Positions 12,576 to 24,264 of a stretch of DNA of 64,000 nt are shown piece after piece (positions within the stretch are counted from its first letter, which is position 1; every line of letters starts with the position of its first letter). A model generated the notes under the pieces. That model made no database searches. It saw only the letters and a program-made list of their open reading frames with translations, and had not been told where the DNA came from. The DNA comes from Toxonevra muliebris (lineage: Eukaryota > Arthropoda > Insecta > Diptera > Pallopteridae): NCBI GenBank assembly GCA_963691655.1, contig OY829328.1, positions 27,795,890-27,859,889 of the forward strand, given 5' to 3'. A program made the translations under genes and the position numbers.

Positions 12576-13082
12576 TATCACAAAAAAAAAAGAGCTATAG
12601 TCAATTCTTCCTAATTTAAAGTACACTTATTACATTCGGCAGGCGGACGGACATGGGTAAATCGATTCACCTAAAGTAACTGAATATTTATGTAAAAATA
12701 AGGTATGATGTATCTGGACTCCTTTTAGGTGTTACAAACAACGACACAAATGTGCAGGGTATAATAAATATTTCACTGGTTTTTTAGTGGATCGTATGAT
12801 TCTCTCTGCTTCTTCAAATAATGAGGTGGTGATTTGCAATTATGAGGTAATGATTTTGTAATATGTTCTTTTTCTTTTTAACAGAGAAAAAGAAGATTAG
12901 CTATGTCAAAACTTCGAACTAAAAATATTTATTGGGTACTTAAACGATTTATTTAAAATTTACTGATTACAGCAATTTTTTTCAGTAATCAGTAAAAATT
13001 TACTAGTGATGCATTTTAAATTGCAATATCAGTAAAAATTTATTTTTACTGGTACTGCAAAGTGCCCATCTATGAATGTTAT

Positions 13083-13665
13083 ATGTCAAACTCGATTTTA
13101 ATTGGATTTATAGAACCTACTTTTCGATCTTTACTTCTGAATTTATAATAATAGAAGAAAAAGGTCGCTAAGTTGATGGTATTTTTTTGATTGTTAAAAA
13201 AATCAAAAGTTGTTAGATGATTTGAATAATTTTAAGATATGGAGACTGGAAAAAAGTAAAATTACTGACGTAAAGTTGGCAAAAATTTTGAAGTCATTTC
13301 AAACATATGCAATTTTTTTTTTGATTACTAAAATCCATAGCAAGTAGTTTAACGAGTTTTCAAAGATACCAGACCGGACAACCCTCGTGCTTGTGAAGGC
13401 CGTCTGAAATCTTCGATAAGCGTTTAAACTGACAAAGATTCAAGATTGATCCAACAAATGAATGGCTGTATCACGAATATTAGAAAATCATTTAGAATGA
13501 ATGAAAAAATCTTTTCTATGGGTTCCACGAATTTTGAATGACGGTAAAAAAAAGTAAAAAATAATACAACCTTACGAAAATAAGAATCTTGAACGTTTGT
13601 TTAAATTTTAATAGGGGATGAAGTTTGTTTCTATACTTACGACCCGGAAATCAAACAGAAATTGG
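13083..13665 (+). other. Spacer with a faint mariner-like transposase remnant
   Basis: At ~13490-13545 a frame reads LWVPRILNDGKKK, like the WVPxxL segment of mariner transposase N-terminal domains. Upstream text is too broken to confirm. The remainder is AT-rich. Confidence 0.25.
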
Positions 13666-13673
13666 TGTATGGA

Positions 13674-14564
13674 TAACGCTCGTATCTATACAGTTTTTCG
13701 CGGTAGCATACCGCCTTTTCAACTCCAAAACCGCATACCGCCTTTTTTACCAAAATACCGCGTTTATACTAAGAAAAAAATGTAAAATTTTTGAACACTA
13801 CGAAATTCAAATTTATCAATCACAATGCAAAACGTGTCAGAGAACAAGGGCAACTCGTTGCAAGTGGAAACATTGAAGGTGATTCTTATCGTCAAATGTA
13901 ACTTGAAATATCCATTGTATTGTATTGTATTATAGAGGTTTCTGTCGTTGTACCGCGACCTATAAGATCTATTGTACGTCCCTCTTTTCTATCTAGTCTA
14001 ATCTGCCTAGAGTACCTCATCCAGTCCAGTCTCCCTCAAGAATTTGAGTATTGCGCCCGGATCTATGGATGCCAGTTCGGTACTGGGCACTTGGTGCATG
14101 CCCAGACATTTCCTTCGTTTGTGGATCAGTGCTCCACATTGAGCTAAAATATGTTCTGATGATTCGTCTTCCTCATTACAAAACCTAAAAATTGAGCTTT
14201 GCTCAACCCCTATCTTGCAAAGGTGTTCTCTGAGCCCGCAATGCCCAGTCAGAATACCAGCTAATATGCGCAAACTTCTTTTTTTAAATATCCATGCATT
14301 GATTTCTATAAATACCTCATAGCAAAACCAGAATCGCTTTGTCAAATTTCTTCAAAGCACAAATTCAATACAACTACAAAAGGAGATATGAAAATGGAGA
14401 TCGAAGACGATTTAGATGATGGATAAATTACTTTCCTGGTTAATTTTCATTGAAAAAAAATTGATACCGCGAAATATACAGTTTTTTTCAAATTGATTTA
14501 CAGTTTTTTAAAAATTTTTGGTAGAAATATACAGTTTTTGGTCGGATAAAAGATACGAGCGTTA
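13674..14564. mobile_element. hAT-like MITE, family H copy 1, carrying a nested LINE
   Basis: Ends TAACGCTCGTATCT and AGATACGAGCGTTA are a perfect 14-bp inverted repeat and fit the hAT YARNG terminal rule. The 8-bp duplication TGTATGGA is at 13666-13673 and 14565-14572. Aligned with copy 2 (53992-54461), it has extra LINE sequence at 13916-14285 plus a 10-base duplication, so its own length is about 511 bases. The interior has ATACCGC and TATACAGTTTTT repeats and no coding sequence. Confidence 0.88.
13916..14285 (-). mobile_element. 5'-truncated LINE insertion with cysteine/histidine C-terminal motif
   Basis: Bounded by the direct repeat AAATATCCAT (13906-13915, 14286-14295), which is single in the empty copy at 53992-54461. 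The minus strand 14285-14007 encodes the end of a LINE ORF2: ILAGILTGHCGLREHLCKIG, then FRFCNEEDESSEHILAQCGA. This is the H-C..C-H motif (CRxCxEExETxxHxLxxC) typical of Jockey/R1/LOA-like C-termini. A ~90-base 3' UTR ends in ATACAATACAATACAAT. The frame is open through the LINE part, and an upstream ATG-initiated frame to 14345 is chimeric with MITE sequence. Confidence 0.85.
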
Positions 14565-14600
14565 TGTATGGAGGATAAAGGAAGCAAGACCACCTGTTAA

Positions 14601-15006
14601 GGGGGAAGGACACTGTGAAGGGTTTATATATTCAAGTCAAATTTCAGAAAATTGTCTGAGTTACAGCCGTTTTAGTGATAGTAAGTAGACTGAAAACTTA
14701 ATGGACTGAAAACTTTGAATGCGTTTTTCTCGAGACGAGTTTTTTCGAACTGGTCGTGTCGATAGATAATTAATCCGCTCTTTAAAAATAGACGCGACCA
14801 AGGAGGGGGAAATTTTTTTCGGGCTCCACGGCAACGCCCATATCTTCAAAACTATTCAATATTTTTTAATAAAAATTTATGAAAATATTGTTGGAAGTGC
14901 ACTTAATAAAATTAATATAAAACGATCCTCATATTCTTTTAATTTACAGATAAAAAAAATTCCCGATAATCACTGATTTTTCCATCCATCACAGTGGCCT
15001 TCCCCC
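14601..15006. mobile_element. TTAA-flanked MITE
   Basis: GGGGGAAGGACACTGTGA at the left faces TCACAGTGGCCTTCCCCC at the right: an 18-bp inverted repeat with one mismatch. TTAA borders both sides (14597-14600, 15007-15010), the target site used by piggyBac elements. The 406-base interior has no credible protein. Confidence 0.75.
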
Positions 15007-15010
15007 TTAA

Positions 15011-18000
15011 GGCAATATAAAAAAAATCATAAAGAAAAGTTACCATGTCAATTTATTTTACCTAGATAAAAATTCCAACTACTGCTCCTCTGAAAACTGG
15101 TTAATGTTATGCACGGTAACTTCTTAGTGTTAAACAGAAATATGAGTTTTCAAAAATTAATTGGAAATCTAAAAAAGGGAACTGTGCCGCTACAGCTCAC
15201 TTTACTGAGAAAACTAACAGTTCTATAGCGCTTACAAACATAGAAAAAATTCGCAAATTCTCAGCAAACAGAAGTTTGACGGGAAGAGTCTTCAGTAGTA
15301 ATGAGGAAATGATTAGTGTTGAAATTTAGAAGCTCCAAAAAAATAATTGGGATGAATTTAAAAAAAAAAATCTATTGATTTAAGAAAATCACCCAGAAAA
15401 TCTTTATTTTTTTAGTAACTTTTTGTTAGTCCCTCATATGCCTATCGAATATTTTTCACTTTATCCCGATCCGATAATTTTTAGCTGAGATGTGGTAAAC
15501 TGAATTTTAAGATTTAATTTTTACATTCTAAGGTTAGAGTTTTTCAAAATCTGATTATTTGAAGGTTCGGATCAAAAACTAACTTAGTATGAGTCAAATG
15601 AAAAATATTAAGTTTCTAGTAAATATAATACAAAAAATTGATAAATTGTCTAATATTTCTCAAAATTCAAATTGGTTTCAGTTCTATGCTTCCTAGAGAA
15701 GCAAAACTATTCAAAATAACAACGAGAGAAAAATAGCTAGATATTGTGGTATTGCATAAGTTTGCTAAGCGGCGATTGATGAAGTAAAACTTACAAATTA
15801 CACGGGCAATGGCGGGTATTTTTTAGCTACATATACACATGTTCTTACATTTTTGTAAATGTGTGGTTTTCATTTCCATGTACAACGACGCAAAGTATAG
15901 TTTACTTTTGCAATGACATGTGCGACGACAATTAACTTCCTGGTTTGTTTAGGTTTATTTGCCTAAAAGGTTGTTTATTTTAAACACAGACATCCATACC
16001 TATGTGCAGGTGTATATATATATATATGTGCATATGTATATAAAAAGTACTGCAAATGTCTAAAATGATATGCACCACTTTGCATGTGGCATACTCGTAT
16101 ATACAAACAATACATACATATTATACGTATGCACATATATACAAATCCCCAGAGTTGTGTGTGTATATAACATTAATTGTAATAAAAAAAATATGATGAA
16201 AAGTTTTATTTAAAATGTAGAATATTATAATGTCAATTTCATGACCATTAGAAATTTTTAAAACATTTATATACTCGTATTGTCAATATGCAAGAGTTTT
16301 AACCTAATCGATATATTTATGTGAAATACTTTTTTACTTATACACATGCCAAATTCAACCCGTTTAAATTTGCATATATTTTTAGCAATGATTTTTGAAC
16401 CTTTTTTCTACTATTGTAAAATGTTAGTTGTATATGAGTAAATTTGTGTGTGTGAATATGATCAATAAAAGGAACCATCCTTATTTTTTTTTTTTTTTAC
16501 TCGCTTGACATTGATAAAGGATCAAGATAAATACTTGTCATGCATTTAAATTGTATTTACACATATGCAAATGTTTTTTTACAAACGTTTGTCATAAATA
16601 GTTATATACCTAAATATTTTTCTCTTTCGTTTTATTTTTTTGTGGTGTCCGAGTTTCAGCTATGAATTTGTGGTCTGCTGCTTTGTCTCGTTAACATTTG
16701 ATAGACATGACAATTCTTCTTTATATAAAACCAAAATAAAAATACCTCAGTTTAAACTATGTTACTCATTTTGTTCGGTCAGTAGAAGTAACTTCTAAAA
16801 ATACTTAAGTCATAGATAATTGGGTTGGAAAAGTTTTGTTTGCGAATCTCACAATATGCTGTTTGATTTTGTTTTTGTGTATAACTCTGTTCAATGGGCA
16901 AGAACGCAAAAAAAAACAACGCTGTATTGACTCTAGTGGATGAAAAGAGGCTTTAAAAACATTTTAGGGACAAACAACTTTAATAAATCCATATAAAACT
17001 AACGTTGACATTGCCCACTGAATGAATGAATTGTTTGAACTATCAGAGCTTATCCATGCTGAAGTTAAAAATGATTCAAGATTCATTAAGAGAGAGAAGA
17101 TATGCTGAAAGAGAGAGGGTGGCAATATTTTGATGAAGCTAACACCCCTTGATTTTGATACCTGAAGTTTCCGGAATGCAGAAACTATTCGAATTTATGA
17201 TGAAATAACGTATATCGAGGGCAAACCCTTAGATTTTATTTTCAGACTTTGCTCTGCTTGCTTAATAAAGAAAGATTTAAAAATAACAAATTTGGCTCTG
17301 CTATATTGAAATAATAAAAATTATTTATGCAATTTTTTGAAAAATTTATCGGTATTTTTATACAAGCGTAGACCTTTAACACCACCTGCATGCTAGAAAA
17401 TAATGATTGCAGGTATAGATATTTCCCATGAAACTCTACTGAATATAACCACTTTTAGATAACGAGAACCGACCATGATTTTCAGTTGAACTACCGTCAG
17501 TTTCGTATTAATGATTTTTATGCAGATGTAGCTAAAAATTAACACTTAGCAGTTTCAAGATGAAATTTTATTTCATGACTCCAAGAACAATTTTTAATAC
17601 ATGTTCCACTTTTGCCTAATATATAACGAATATATATCACATTTATTGCTAAAAAATAAATATTGGGGGGTCTTAGCTATTTCTATCGATTGTATTTTAT
17701 CATATTCTATTCAACATAGACTTTTATCAATTTTTTATTAAAAACTAACAAATTATTGATATAAGAATACGGGTGGTATGAGTAATATTAATTCCGAGTT
17801 TAAAAAGCGTTTAACGTTTAGAGTGATCAATTTTTTCGGCATAAAACTGAAAAATAAAAACTTAAAATAAAAATCTTTATTATTATCATTATTATAATTA
17901 TTTATTTACGAGAATGATTTCAATTTTAAGCAGTGATCGCCAATTTTAAGAACAAACAGATGATAAACTTTTCGATTCGTCACACTTTTCTTATGAAGAA

Positions 18001-18130
18001 ATTTGTTTTAACATCTTTGTATTCTTTTTCAAATATTTAAAAAATTCCCAACAATTTAACTTGATATTGTGTTTGGTAAAAATAATCGATTTCAGCCTTT
18101 TCACTTGTAAGCGAGCCTTTTTAGTCGTCT
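15011..18130. other. No gene seen; AT-rich spacer
   Basis: TA/CA microsatellites at 16010-16150. Near 16822-16950 a phrase ATTGGGTTGGAAAAG followed by a short frame MGKNAKKNNAVLTLVDEKRL could be the start of a mariner-type element, but no partner end was found. Confidence 0.5.
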
Positions 18131-18137
18131 AAATTTT

Positions 18138-18173
18138 CGTTCGGCTAGTGCTGGTGTTCCTGCCAGCCGAACG
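18138..18173. other. Short hairpin, CGTTCGGCT/AGCCGAACG
   Basis: A 9-bp perfect stem with an inner CTGG/CCAG pair, GC-rich in an AT-rich setting. It may be an old transposon end. It is too short for a miRNA precursor. Confidence 0.4.
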
Positions 18174-18584
18174 CATATTCAACAATAGCCAAAAACTATT
18201 GTACGAAAAATTATTCTTCAGACTTGTAATTTAAGATTAAAAACAATTTAAGAATATTAAAATTTAAGTAATTTAAGATTGAAAGTGTAGAGGTGGTATT
18301 CGCCCTTAACCCTCTAGTTCTCAAATTTTTTATGGATTTAAAAAAAATTGGGAATGATAAGGTTTGATGTAAAAAGCATAAATCTGTTCACAAAAACCTA
18401 AAAATTTTAATGGGCGTGATTTTATGAAGCCAGAAAGGTTAAATGCCTAAAAGAATTTGTTGTTGAAAAAACTTTTTATCAATTTGCTTTAAGTAATTAA
18501 ATATTTTGTATAAAAAATTCAAAGTCCTAGCTACTCACATGTACTTTTTTTTATCTAGCCACTATGACGGGAAGTATTTTATTT

Positions 18585-18735
18585 TTTAAATTTTTTTTAC
18601 TTTTTTCACTTTTATCTCAAATTCAATCAAAATAATTAATTTTCCTGTTTTTCACAAATTTCTTACTTTGACTGTCGCTAGTGTCTGTACGCATCATAAC
18701 TCATAACTAAGCCATTTTTTAAAAAGCTTGAAGAA
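18585..18735 (-). repeat. Dispersed repeat Y, partial copy 1
   Basis: Its reverse complement (AGTTATGAGTTATGATGC, GCGACAGTCAAAG, AAATTTGTGAAAAA) matches 22892-23030. Confidence 0.6.
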
Positions 18736-18796
18736 TTCCATAAACAATATGATAAAATATAGCAACAAAAAACTATTAAAGTGTTAATTACATCCG

Positions 18797-20640
18797 TTTT
18801 TTTTTCTCTTTATTTATGGTTATGATTTTATATACAATTAACAGGCCCGGGGCCCCCTTACAAATTGTATTATGATAAAAAAAAGTAGTACATTTTTTAA
18901 GAAGCAAGAATGAAAAATTAATTAAAATTGATAAGTTTGTATTTAAATTGTAAATTTAAACGGTAGTGTAGAGCATGTTTTTATCTGAAGTTAGGCCGCA
19001 TTTCATTTGGTAGAGCATTTAATATTAGATTTGTTCTTGTTATTGTCAATGAACTTTCAAGTAGGTCAACCGTTGCAAAGTCATCGTTGTGTTGGCGTTT
19101 TAATCGAAGTGCAAGTGAATAAAATTCCACGTTAGAAGTTACTGGTGGCAGATAAAAAATAGGCGCGTGTCTAGTTGGTCTGCTAGCAATGTGCAAGAGA
19201 AATGAGTCAACAAGGTTAGTAGCCAATTTGCCGGATACATCTTTATATAGAAGCAATTCATCAATAAACAACCTTCTGTGAAATAATGAAACCATTTTTA
19301 AATATTTCAATCGCGACTGGTAAGTACCCCTAGGTATTTTGAATTTATAACAAATCATGCGTGTGAATTTTCTTTGAATATTTTCCAGAGTGTTAGTATA
19401 CATGTGGTAATAAGGGTTCCAAATTTGTGAGCCATATTCCAACACATTTCTTATATATGAATAGTACAAGATCAAATGCGATTCTATACTAACGAATGCT
19501 TTGCTACTACTACTATTATGGCACAATAGCCCATGGAGGGCCAAGGCCGAGCTTTTCGCATCCATTCATGTTGTGTGAGTTATATTTATACACGAATGGA
19601 AGGGACCTACAGTTTTATGCCGAATCCGAACGGCAAAGTGAAAAGCTTTTCATAGGCATTTTTTTACTCTTGGAGGTTTGCCATTGCCAGCCAAGAGGTG
19701 GTGCCATGTAGAAAAATTTTTATTTTCTATTTTTGATTTTTTTTGAGCGTGCCGACATATGAACCCGGGCACCTCTTCGTAGCAGTCCAACACACTAACC
19801 ACTAGGCTACAGCGACCACAAATGAATGCTTTGAGTGATCTCATAATGAAACCGAGCATTTTCGATGCCCTAAAAACCATTGATTGAACGTGATTTTTAA
19901 ATATTAGTTTTTCATCAAAAAGAACTCCAAGGTCTTTTACCACCTTCGAACGTTGTAGCGGCTCATTATTTATTGAGTAGTTGAAATTTTTTATAGATTA
20001 AATAGGTTTGTCTTGTAAATGAAATAGCTGTACATTTATTCACATTTGAATAAAGAAAATTGCGCTCACCCCAATTTACAATTTTATTAAGATCACACTG
20101 CAGTTTATTGCAATCAGAAAATGATTTTATTGATGAATATAACTTGACATCATCTGCAAAAAGAAGAACATTGCATGATAAACCAGTGGGCAAATCAGTT
20201 ATAAACAGTGAAAACAGTAGTGTGGAAAACATACAACCCTGTGGCACTGAAGACGTTGGATGGATTGGTCTTGATGTTGTGCCATTCACACAGACTATTT
20301 GAGAGCGATTAGCTAAAAAAGAATAAATCCAAGCTTTGATGCAATTATTAATCGGAAATCCGTCAAGTTTGTTGATAAGTGTGACATGGTTAATTACATC
20401 ATAGGCTTTTTGAAAATCTGTGTAAATTATATCGATTTGCCCACCTTTGGCCATGTTCGTAGATAGGTAGTTAACAAGAAATTGTGGATTTGCTCTTTGC
20501 AAAACCATGTTGTTGTGGCACAATAAATTGCCGACATTTTCATATAAATGGATGGTTTTGATGAAGGCTGTCTAGAAACACGCTTGAGAACTTGAGACTT
20601 AAAATGAATATTTTTTGCCATTTGTATAGATAGAATTTTC
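18797..20640 (-). mobile_element. Degenerate Jockey/CR1-like LINE ORF2 with 3' A-tail, split by a SINE
   Basis: Minus-strand blocks in order: QQHGFAKSKSTIS (near 20500); DFQKAYDVINH and AWIYSFLANRSQIVCVNG; SSVPQGCMFSTLLFSLF; LLFADDVKLYSS (the FADD catalytic motif, near 20150); VKDLGVLFDEKL (near 19935); SYIRNVLEYGSQIWNP (near 19440); and the C-terminal domain down to 18981. Frameshifts near 20470 and 19990 and internal stops make it non-functional. The end at ~18797-18815 reads ATAAATAAAGAG followed by an A run. The SINE at 19504-19823 interrupts residues between MRSLKAF and VSIESHL. The element is 5' truncated near 20640. Confidence 0.88.
19504..19823 (-). mobile_element. tRNA-derived SINE, family S, full-length, inside the LINE
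   Basis: Flanked by GAATGCTTTG at 19494-19503 and 19824-19833. On the minus strand the head begins near GTGGTCGCTGTAGCCTAGTGG (polymerase III A-box-like TAGCCTAGTGGTTAG; B-box-like GGGTTCATATG). The shared body CACCTCTTGGCTGGCAATGG, CCGTTCGGATTCGGCATAAA and CACACAACATGAATGGATGC follows, then GTGCCATAATAGTAGTAG at the 3' end. Confidence 0.9.
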
Positions 20641-21009
20641 TATCATATTCCTGTTGAAATAACACGAATTCACGAATAATAGGGAAATTGTCATTATCGC
20701 CATTTATAGCACTTAGAATATTCGATTCTGAGTCAGCGTCAAAACTTGTTTAGAAAATTGCTACTTTTAAAATTCGCTGGCCTAATTAAAAGAAATCTCG
20801 ATATTTTCCGAGGGGCTTAGGGGGTGTAGGGTGCTCGTAATTTTCCACTCATTTTCTGTTTAAAAAATATGGTAAGCCTAATCAAACATGATCTCGAGTA
20901 CGCTCAATGTAATATTATTGTGTTGCAATTCAAGTGCTGGACTACAAATCCAGGTGGCAGTATTTAATATTCTGCTCGGCCAAAAATTTAAAATCGCAAA
21001 TTATAATGT
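20641..21009. other. Short spacer, nothing recognised
   Basis: Contains a G-rich patch GAGGGGCTTAGGGGGTGTAG at ~20811. No gene. Confidence 0.5.
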
Positions 21010-21170
21010 TGCTTCACACCACCTCTTAGCTGGCAATGGCACACCTCCGAAATTAAACATTTTTCTTTATTTCGCTATTTCGAGTCGTCATTAAACTGTA
21101 GATCCCTTCAATTTGAGTGAATGCCAAAAACTGGACCAAGGTATAGGCTATTGTGGCAGTAAAGAAAAAC
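21010..21170 (+). mobile_element. SINE family S, decayed body fragment
   Basis: Shares CACCACCTCTTAGCTGGCAA, GGCACACCTCC and TTAAACTGTAGATCCCTTCA with full copies at 19504 and 54629. It lacks the tRNA-like head. Confidence 0.65.
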
Positions 21171-22891
21171 AAAACAACTTTGTTTGTGCCAAAGTAATCA
21201 AACTCTGAGTTAGTTTTATCACTCGCATCTTCACATTTGTTATTTTTAATTTAGAAAATGTGTCTGTGTAGGCATTTTGTGAAATCTCTTTTTCATATGA
21301 CTTATTCACACATGTATCTACACATTCAAATATATGTGTGTACGTATGTTCGCGTACTTATTCATAGGCATAGGCATACAAATATATCTGAAAGCTTGAA
21401 TGTGTGTAGCCCTCAAGTTAAGGTTAAGAGTTCAAGGAAAATTATTGTTGCGGCATAAATATTTTGTTAAGATAGGCAAAAACAGCAACAGCAACAAATC
21501 TCTCTAAGGCACACATAAAAGCAAAATAAAAAAGAAACGGAAATGACAATCATTGCATTGCTACAACAGCAGCAAGAACAATAATAATAAAAATAACAGC
21601 AAAAAACAAAATACAACAACATCGATACGCAACCCAATGTAAAAGCAACCAGGAACGGTTGCTGGTGTGTGAGAATCAAATATTTCTTTTCTTTTTTTTT
21701 TAACTTGTACTTATGAAAATGCTATAGAATGAGAAGTAGTAAAATGAAAGTAAAACAAAATGAAACTGAAACATATACCTACACGTACATGTGTATATAT
21801 ACATATGCATATCAAAAGAACAACAACAACATTGGTAATAAAAACATAGCAACAAACGCGCATGTATATATAAAATAGTATCTTTATGTTGCGTTTCTCA
21901 AGTACCTACAACACTTACACAGGCGCACACACTTAAATATGTACATCGGATAGTACATAGCAGTGAAAATGTCTCTGTGTGAGTGCGACTGTGTGTGAGT
22001 GGTGTAAAGATGACAGAAATATTCACACTTGCCTTTTAAAATTTTAATACAGAGGTGTGTAGAAGTAGTGCAAATATGGATATATTTTTGCCAGCTATCT
22101 ACAACCTATCTAAATATATGTGCCTACGTATACTTACTATATTCTTCCCGTTTGTTATCTACTTACTACATTTATAGAATTTCTTAACACAATACTCTTA
22201 TCGTCATCGTCATTGCAACGCATCGGCATCATCATCATCATAAAATTTATCTTTTGCCTATTTTCATATATATTTTCTTTTTATCTACGTAATATCATTT
22301 TAATGCCATTCTTATCAGCCTTAAAGTGTATTACGTTACTTTACGTTACACAACTCGTAGCATATTTTCTTTCGCATTATTTTATAAACAGATTTTGTAA
22401 TAATAAATCGTTTTTGAGGTTTATCTATTTAGTAAGAAAATATTGCCATTCAGGTTAAGTGGGTAAGTATATAATTAATTTTTAATAAAAGGTTTATACA
22501 TCGATAAAAAAAATTGTTTCTTTTAGCTTTCATTCTTTCTTTTTTGCATATGTGTATAAAAATTTATGATGAAATAGTATCATAATATCATAAGGACGTA
22601 TGAATATAAGCCATGATTGATAATTGATTTTATCCCGAACTGCTATTAACTAAATCGCGCACAAGGAAAGCGTTTGCAAATGATTCGAGGCAAGAGGAGT
22701 TTCAATTATACTTACAAATCCAACTTAAAAGTAATACGAAATACATGTGTAACTAAGGCTCGTGCACCTATCTTAAGCCAAAGTTAATCCTCTAGTTCCC
22801 AAGCCCGCCTCTAAACGGCCTTCACCAAAAGGGATGGAATTGCCATTGCTACATTTTATCACATCGTTTTAGGAATTTCCCAAGCTTTTAA
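21171..22891. other. No gene seen; CAA/CAG- and CA-rich spacer
   Basis: CAACAGCAACAGCAAC-type tracts at 21480-21620, TATG microsatellites at 21775-21810, CATCGTCATCG repeats at 22200-22240. These are common in dipteran introns and flanking regions. A 112-codon frame at 22120-22458 is low-complexity Ile/Phe/Leu-rich and judged chance. Confidence 0.55.
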
Positions 22892-23180
22892 AAAAATCAG
22901 TTATGAGCTATGATGCATATTACAGAAGTTAGCGACAGTCAAAGTCAAAAATTTGTGAAAAATAAGAAAATAATTATTTTGATTTTATTTGAGATTAAAG
23001 TGAAAAAAAAAAATAATTTAAATAGAAAATATTTTTAATATACCACATTTTTAAAATAGACTAAAAAGTATAAAATAATTTCTCCTAACCCCATATAGAT
23101 TCACAACCACATATAGATTCCTTATCCCATACAGATTGTCTTGAAAATTTGTAACTGTGAATTTTAGTAGGACGTAAATA
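22892..23180 (+). repeat. Dispersed repeat Y, longest copy, with a 3 x 18-bp internal array
   Basis: The left half matches the reverse complement of 18585-18735; the right half matches the reverse complement of 27955-28140. Three 18-base units (consensus CCTNACCCCATATAGATT) lie at 23084-23137. Confidence 0.7.
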
Positions 23181-24264
23181 CTTGTATGATTTAAAACAAC
23201 AAGCGTGGTTGCAATAGGAAATTGATGGATGAATAGCTCACCTAAATGGCTAGCAATTTTATCTCTATCCATATGCGACCCACGTTTTTTGCAATCGATT
23301 TTAAGTAAATACCAGAGCTGTAAAAGAATGCATTCTATTTAATTGCAATACCTCGAAGTCATGGTTAATAACCGACAATTTGCACTAAATTGGGAGTGGC
23401 TTGAAGTCAATTGAGGTTTTGAAGTCACTTCAACTCAATTGAAATTTGAAATTGTTGACACATTGAATCAAAACCAATTGTCTAAGCAATGTCACAATTA
23501 ATTATTGGACTTGTGCAAGATCATTTTCCCCAGATTTTGAATAGCCCTATTCATTAAATATAACAGAATTCAAATTATATCTTCTCACATAAATGGGTAC
23601 TCAATAAATACTGTTTTTACATTGCACCTCGTTGTGATTCTACATTTTGAAACAGAAATGAAATAAAGGCATTTGCCAAATACATAGTAAGAAGAAGATT
23701 TGTTGATATGGATGTAAAAATGTACAAGAATAATAATTTATTTATATATTAAAATATAGAATATGAAAAGTTCTAACATTTTAGCTAAATATACTTATTT
23801 ACATACATATATTTAGGTACAATGTTGAAAATAGTGATAATATTTCTTCGCATTTTGATTTTATGAAATCAGTAGAAAAAGATTTAAAAGTACTTATATA
23901 AAATTCAGAAAATCAAAACAAAACGTTTACATATTTGTATATAAAGAATATATAAATACTGTAAATGTTGAAAGTTATTTGCTAAAAGAAATGTTAAACA
24001 TTTATTTCATCAAACACGTGAAACTCATCCATTCATACATTTTTGACTGCTGGATGTGTTGACAACCGTCGCTGTCACACCATCGGTATTGCACCTCGCT
24101 GCTATTTCTACGATTTTTTGTTTCGATTCCAGCAAGAGCGAATTGCGATCTCTTTACAATCTATACTCTTTGTAAGCGGAACAAAACGAAAAGAAAAGTT
24201 CGTTATTGTTTGTTTTTGTTCTCTCTCTCATTTGTCTTTGAATTTGTGTATGTATACACATCAG
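23181..24264. other. No gene seen; AT-rich spacer
   Basis: No protein, RNA or terminal-repeat signal recognised. A 128-codon frame spanning 24043-24429 runs through the repeat below and resembles no family I know. Confidence 0.5.

Larger units (their letters stand above)
11522..13074. mobile_element. Non-autonomous hAT-like DNA transposon with 8-bp target duplication
   Basis: The left end CATACATGGGCACACTGCAG and the reverse complement of the right end, CATAGATGGGCACTTTGCAG, match at 16 of 20 bases. The flanks carry AATGTTAT at 11514-11521 and 13075-13082, an 8-bp direct repeat as hAT elements produce. Sub-terminal copies of AATCAGTAAA and TTACTGATTACTG at 11575-11625 and 12955-13010 are inverted relative to each other. 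No transposase frame exists. Inside it lie repeat X copy 2 (11744-11945) and a TA-type MITE (12216-12575). Confidence 0.8.

Noticed and set aside
16822..16960. mariner-like left end plus MGKNAKKNN... start
   Set aside because: No inverted partner, no TA pairing and only a 20-codon frame; kept as a note in the spacer entry.
18306..18442. Third TTAA-flanked MITE (CCCTCTAGTTCTC ... GAAGCCAGAAAGG)
   Set aside because: The two ends match at too few positions to call an inverted repeat.
19496..19711. Plus-strand 71-codon frame
   Set aside because: It lies inside the SINE; the same text recurs at 54691-55065 in another frame.
22120..22458. 112-codon Ile/Leu/Phe-rich membrane-like protein
   Set aside because: Composition follows the AT-rich DNA and it includes a CATCATCATCATC microsatellite; no start context or family.
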